Below, piece by piece: positions 61,337 through 64,000 of a DNA stretch of 64,000 nt; the stretch's first letter is position 1, and every line of letters starts with the position of its first letter. The translations under genes were made by a program, and so were the position numbers. The DNA lies in contig CP031740.1 of the NCBI GenBank assembly GCA_022701275.1, forward strand, positions 1,065,001 through 1,129,000, in the 5' to 3' direction. The DNA comes from Microcoleus vaginatus PCC 9802. GTDB taxonomy: Bacteria; Cyanobacteriota; Cyanobacteriia; Cyanobacteriales; Microcoleaceae. Below the pieces are notes generated by a model. That model was not told the DNA's origin. It saw only the letters and a list, made by a program, of their open reading frames with translations, and did no database searches.

Positions 61337-61626
61337 TCGGGATACAAGCTACTGCATTCCTCAAAGTCACTGACCCCCGAATAGAATTCGGGGGTTCCAA
61401 GGTGGCAGACTCACCAAATTAATTAAAGATGACTAAAAGCAGGTCAGCGCTTGATCCAAAAATTCTGAAAAATGTTTTTACCAGTCTTTGATATTGCTTT
61501 AGGACATCAAGTTTATTTCCTACAAATCTAGTCTGGGAATGCTTGTTTAAACAAGCTGAGTCGTTTTTCATCTCCCAACCTGTAGTTGGAGATTTCCAAA
61601 CATCCCACAAAGTTTTATGAGGCGCT
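61337..61626. other. Spacer between grpE and dnaK
   Basis: 290 bp with a strong hairpin (61373-61395) just after grpE. A dnaK-specific promoter could lie here, but no clear boxes are seen. Confidence 0.4.
61373..61395. terminator. Hairpin after grpE (ACCCCCGAAT/ATTCGGGGGT)
   Basis: Perfect 10-pair stem with a 3-base loop, 37 bp after the grpE stop. No T-run follows, so it may be an attenuator or RNA-stability element rather than a full terminator. Confidence 0.55.
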
Positions 61627-63780
61627 ATGGGAAAAATTATTGGAATTGACTTAGGCACGACTAACAGTTGCGTAGCTGTGTTAGAGGGCGGTAAACCCGT
61701 CGTGATCGCCAATTCCGAGGGCGGGCGCACAACTCCGAGTATAGTAGGATTTGGCAAGGCGGGCGATCGCTTAGTAGGTCAACTAGCCAAGCGGCAAGCT
61801 GTAACTAATGCTGTAAATACTGTCTACAGTATCAAACGATTTATCGGACGGCGGTGGGACGACACGGAAGAAGAACGATCCCGGACTCCCTATACCTGCA
61901 TAAAAGGCAAAGACGATACCGTTAACGTCCAAATTCGGAACAAGGTTCACACTCCCCAAGAAATCTCGGCAATGGTACTCCAAAAGCTCAAGCAAGATGC
62001 TGAAGCTTATTTGGGACAAACTGTTACCCAAGCCGTGATTACAGTGCCAGCCTACTTCACAGACGCCCAGCGGCAAGCTACCAAAGACGCCGGTACGATC
62101 GCGGGCCTAGAAGTCCTGCGGATCGTCAACGAACCGACGGCCGCAGCCCTTTCCTACGGGCTGGACAAGCAAAATATAGAACAGAAAATCTTGGTCTTTG
62201 ACCTGGGTGGCGGTACTTTCGACGTTTCTATCCTGCAACTGGGAGACGGAATTTTTGAAGTCAACGCTACCTCCGGTAACAACCATCTCGGAGGAGATGA
62301 CTTTGACGACTGCATAGTCCAGTGGCTGGTAGAAGCTTTCCGGACTCAAGAAGGCAGTGACCTGTCACAAGACAAAATGGCCTTGCAGCGCCTTCGAGAA
62401 GCGGCGGAAAAAGCGAAAATTGAACTCTCCAACCGGGAATCCACCTCAATCAATCTGCCCTTCATCTCTTCTGACGAGAAAGGGCCGAAGCATTTGGAAA
62501 TGGAACTCTCCAAAGCTCAGTTTGAAAAACTGGTGGCTCATTTGGTGCAAGCGACGATCGATCCGGTGACTCAAGCCCTCAAAGACGCAAGTTTGACCCC
62601 CAAAGACATAGACAGGATTATTTTAGTGGGAGGCTCAACCCGGATTCCGGCAGTTCAAAAGGCAATTAGCAAGTATTTTGGGGGCGTTTCTCCCGATAAA
62701 TCCGTCAATCCCGACGAAGCTGTAGCGGTAGGCGCGGCAATTCAAGCCGGGGTGTTGGGCGGTGAAGTCAAAGACTTGCTGCTGCTCGATGTGACCCCAC
62801 TCTCACTGGGACTCGAAACCTTGGGCGGGGTGTTCACCAAAGTAATCGAGCGCAATACAACTATTCCCACCAGCCGATCGCAAATGTACAGCACGGCGGC
62901 AGACGGGCAAACCTCGGTAGAAATTCACGTGCTCCAAGGCGAGCGGGCATTGGTTAAAGACAATAAAAGTCTCGGCAAGTTCCTGCTCAAAGGCATTCCC
63001 CCAGCTCCCCGTGGCGTACCTCAAATCGAAGTTACCTTTGAAATCGATGCCAATGGCATTCTCAAAGTGGCTGCTGAAGACAAGGGAACCGGAAAAGAAC
63101 AAAGCATCCAAATTTCCAATACAGGCGGATTGAGCGAAACCGAAGTCGAGCGGATGCGACAAGAAGCCGAACTTTACGCCGACGAAGACATCAAGCGCGC
63201 TCTACTCGTCGAACTCAAAAATCAAGCTGACTCCCTCGTCTATAATTGTGGTGTAACTTTAAAAACCAACGCGCAACTGCTGAGCGACGACCTCAAGGCA
63301 GAAGCGGAAACAGCCGCAGCAGCCTTGCGGGCAGCGATGACTAACCCCGACATCACAGTCGAGGAACTCACGCCCGCAATCGAATCTTTCAAGCAACTGC
63401 TATACTCGCTGGGGACAGCAGTCTACGACCAAGCCCGCAGCGGGGTAGCCCCGTCCGGATCTGTTGGTGAAAGCGAGATGATGTCAGAAGTAGAATCATC
63501 AGAACCAGAAGAGGTTAAAGCGGACGACGACAGTATTTTGCTGGAAGAAGAGCTGCTGGTGGCGCCCCAAGCTCCGCCGGAACCAAAGCCGGAACCAAAG
63601 CCGCAACCAAAGCCGCAACCAAAGCCGGAACCAAAGCCGGAATCAAAGTCGGAACCAAAGCCGGAACGACAGTCAAAACGACAGTCAAATCCACAGTCAA
63701 GTCCACCGTCAAATCCACAGTCAAAACAAAAACAGAAGGTTCCCGAACCAGAAGTTGATGATATGAATCCTTTCCTTTAA
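61627..63780 (+). CDS. dnaK: Hsp70 chaperone DnaK
   Basis: A 717-residue Hsp70. The ATPase domain begins [20 protein letters not shown] and has [32 protein letters not shown] and [11 protein letters not shown]; the substrate domain starts near [20 protein letters not shown] and has VLQGER and [15 protein letters not shown]. It is longer than the usual 630-640 residues because of a C-terminal tail with [12 protein letters not shown] repeats, then Ser/Gln/Asn/Pro-rich sequence and the end VDDMNPFL. Cyanobacteria carry several dnaK genes, and the one next to grpE and dnaJ is commonly the main stress-related copy (family knowledge). dnaJ follows 132 bp later. Confidence 0.97.
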   Translation: MGKIIGIDLGTTNSCVAVLEGGKPVVIANSEGGRTTPSIVGFGKAGDRLVGQLAKRQAVTNAVNTVYSIKRFIGRRWDDTEEERSRTPYTCIKGKDDTVNVQIRNKVHTPQEISAMVLQKLKQDAEAYLGQTVTQAVITVPAYFTDAQRQATKDAGTIAGLEVLRIVNEPTAAALSYGLDKQNIEQKILVFDLGGGTFDVSILQLGDGIFEVNATSGNNHLGGDDFDDCIVQWLVEAFRTQEGSDLSQDKMALQRLREAAEKAKIELSNRESTSINLPFISSDEKGPKHLEMELSKAQFEKLVAHLVQATIDPVTQALKDASLTPKDIDRIILVGGSTRIPAVQKAISKYFGGVSPDKSVNPDEAVAVGAAIQAGVLGGEVKDLLLLDVTPLSLGLETLGGVFTKVIERNTTIPTSRSQMYSTAADGQTSVEIHVLQGERALVKDNKSLGKFLLKGIPPAPRGVPQIEVTFEIDANGILKVAAEDKGTGKEQSIQISNTGGLSETEVERMRQEAELYADEDIKRALLVELKNQADSLVYNCGVTLKTNAQLLSDDLKAEAETAAAALRAAMTNPDITVEELTPAIESFKQLLYSLGTAVYDQARSGVAPSGSVGESEMMSEVESSEPEEVKADDDSILLEEELLVAPQAPPEPKPEPKPQPKPQPKPEPKPESKSEPKPERQSKRQSNPQSSPPSNPQSKQKQKVPEPEVDDMNPFL
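63557..63735 (+). repeat. Pro-Lys repeat region in the dnaK 3' end
   Basis: Codon-level tandem repeats of CCAAAGCCGGAA and CCAAAGCCGCAA, then CCACAGTCAAAT-type units, encode the PxPKPxPKP and PQSNPQS tail. The repeats are close at DNA level, so the tail length is likely to vary between strains. Confidence 0.85.
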
Positions 63781-63912
63781 AACTGAAAAGCTAAAAGTTA
63801 AAAGTTAAAAATTAACAATGAGAATTTTTGATTTTTAATCTGTAATTTCAGGAAAGGTCGCCCGTTTCTTTTTCGTACACTTTTTGTTATTTACCTCCAG
63901 GCAAGCAGCTCT

Positions 63913-64000
63913 ATGGCCGGTGATTACTATGAAATATTAGGCGTTTCTCGCAGCGCAGACAAAGAAGAAATTAAGCGTGCTTACCGCCGCCTAGCTCGCA
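63913..64000 (+). CDS. dnaJ: DnaJ, N-terminal part only (cut by window end)
   Basis: The last 88 bases encode [20 protein letters not shown] then KRAYRRLAR, the start of a J-domain (helices I and II); the HPD motif would follow beyond the window edge. Whether it is a zinc-finger type I DnaJ cannot be seen. It completes the grpE-dnaK-dnaJ order. The other J-protein in the window (30871) is of a different type. Confidence 0.93.
   Translation, partial: MAGDYYEILGVSRSADKEEIKRAYRRLAR

Overview
The window looks like a stretch of chromosome from a filamentous, non-heterocystous cyanobacterium of the Oscillatoriales (Microcoleus/Oscillatoria/Tychonema-like). The evidence is: HIP1 palindromes (GCGATCGC, e.g. 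11823 and 12579); cyanobacterial genes (phylloquinone menB, DUF1816, DUF2358 and DUF2993 proteins, glgC, a cyanobacterial-type pilB-pilT-pilC cluster); and dense small dispersed repeats between genes (heptameric GGAAGAA and AGTCATT arrays, AACCCGGTTTCT inverted repeats, a MITE, GCAAGATGCC hairpins). The genus is an inference. No tRNA, rRNA or CRISPR array was seen.

Layout. 1-6.6 kb: a small Cys-rich protein, menB, a TerB-like protein, tadA, a plsC-like acyltransferase, a small unknown protein, a MacB-type ABC ATPase and a Uma2-family nuclease, with a MITE. 6.6-7.6 kb: an intact-looking IS630 element whose transposase needs a -1 frameshift. 7.7-11.2 kb: a 1170-residue NACHT NTPase ending in ten in-register 34-residue HEAT-like repeats. 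11.7-18.2 kb: glutathione reductase, an OGFr-like protein and a MoxR/DUF58/transglutaminase operon. 18.9-20.5 kb: an ECF sigma / membrane anti-sigma / Spy-like stress cassette. 20.8-29.6 kb: an esterase, a polyphosphate-glucokinase-like ROK kinase, a WGxxGxxG small protein, hisC, DUF2358, fasciclin, a GH13 amylase and glgC (glucose and glycogen metabolism). 30-39.5 kb: a zinc-finger-less DnaJ, two DUF1816 paralogues, two DUF2993 paralogues, a pentapeptide protein, a DICT plus degenerate HD-GYP protein, a lipoprotein and a small membrane protein. 39.6-49.5 kb: a PlsY/PEP-synthase-like fusion carrying a microsatellite insertion, an RTX-vanadium-haloperoxidase fusion, two MacB-type permeases and a long MacA-like adaptor. 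50-54.6 kb: a small membrane protein, an oligopeptide ABC permease with its binding protein, and an unknown protein. 54.8-59.2 kb: pilB-pilT-pilC. 60.5 kb to the end: grpE-dnaK and the first 29 codons of dnaJ.

How the parts fit: the ATPase at 4.7 kb probably serves MacB/MacA-type efflux with the permeases and adaptor at 45-49 kb, although the two loci are 40 kb apart. The GH13 enzyme, glgC and the glucokinase-like gene form a loose glycogen/glucose group. pilBTC and grpE-dnaK-dnaJ are divergent across a 1.3-kb spacer. The most unusual items are the NACHT protein with its near-identical repeats, the purine-heptamer array expanded in frame inside an ATP-grasp domain, and the rich set of non-autonomous inverted repeats. 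I did not find a clearly new multi-gene system; the NACHT-HEAT gene is the best candidate for one.
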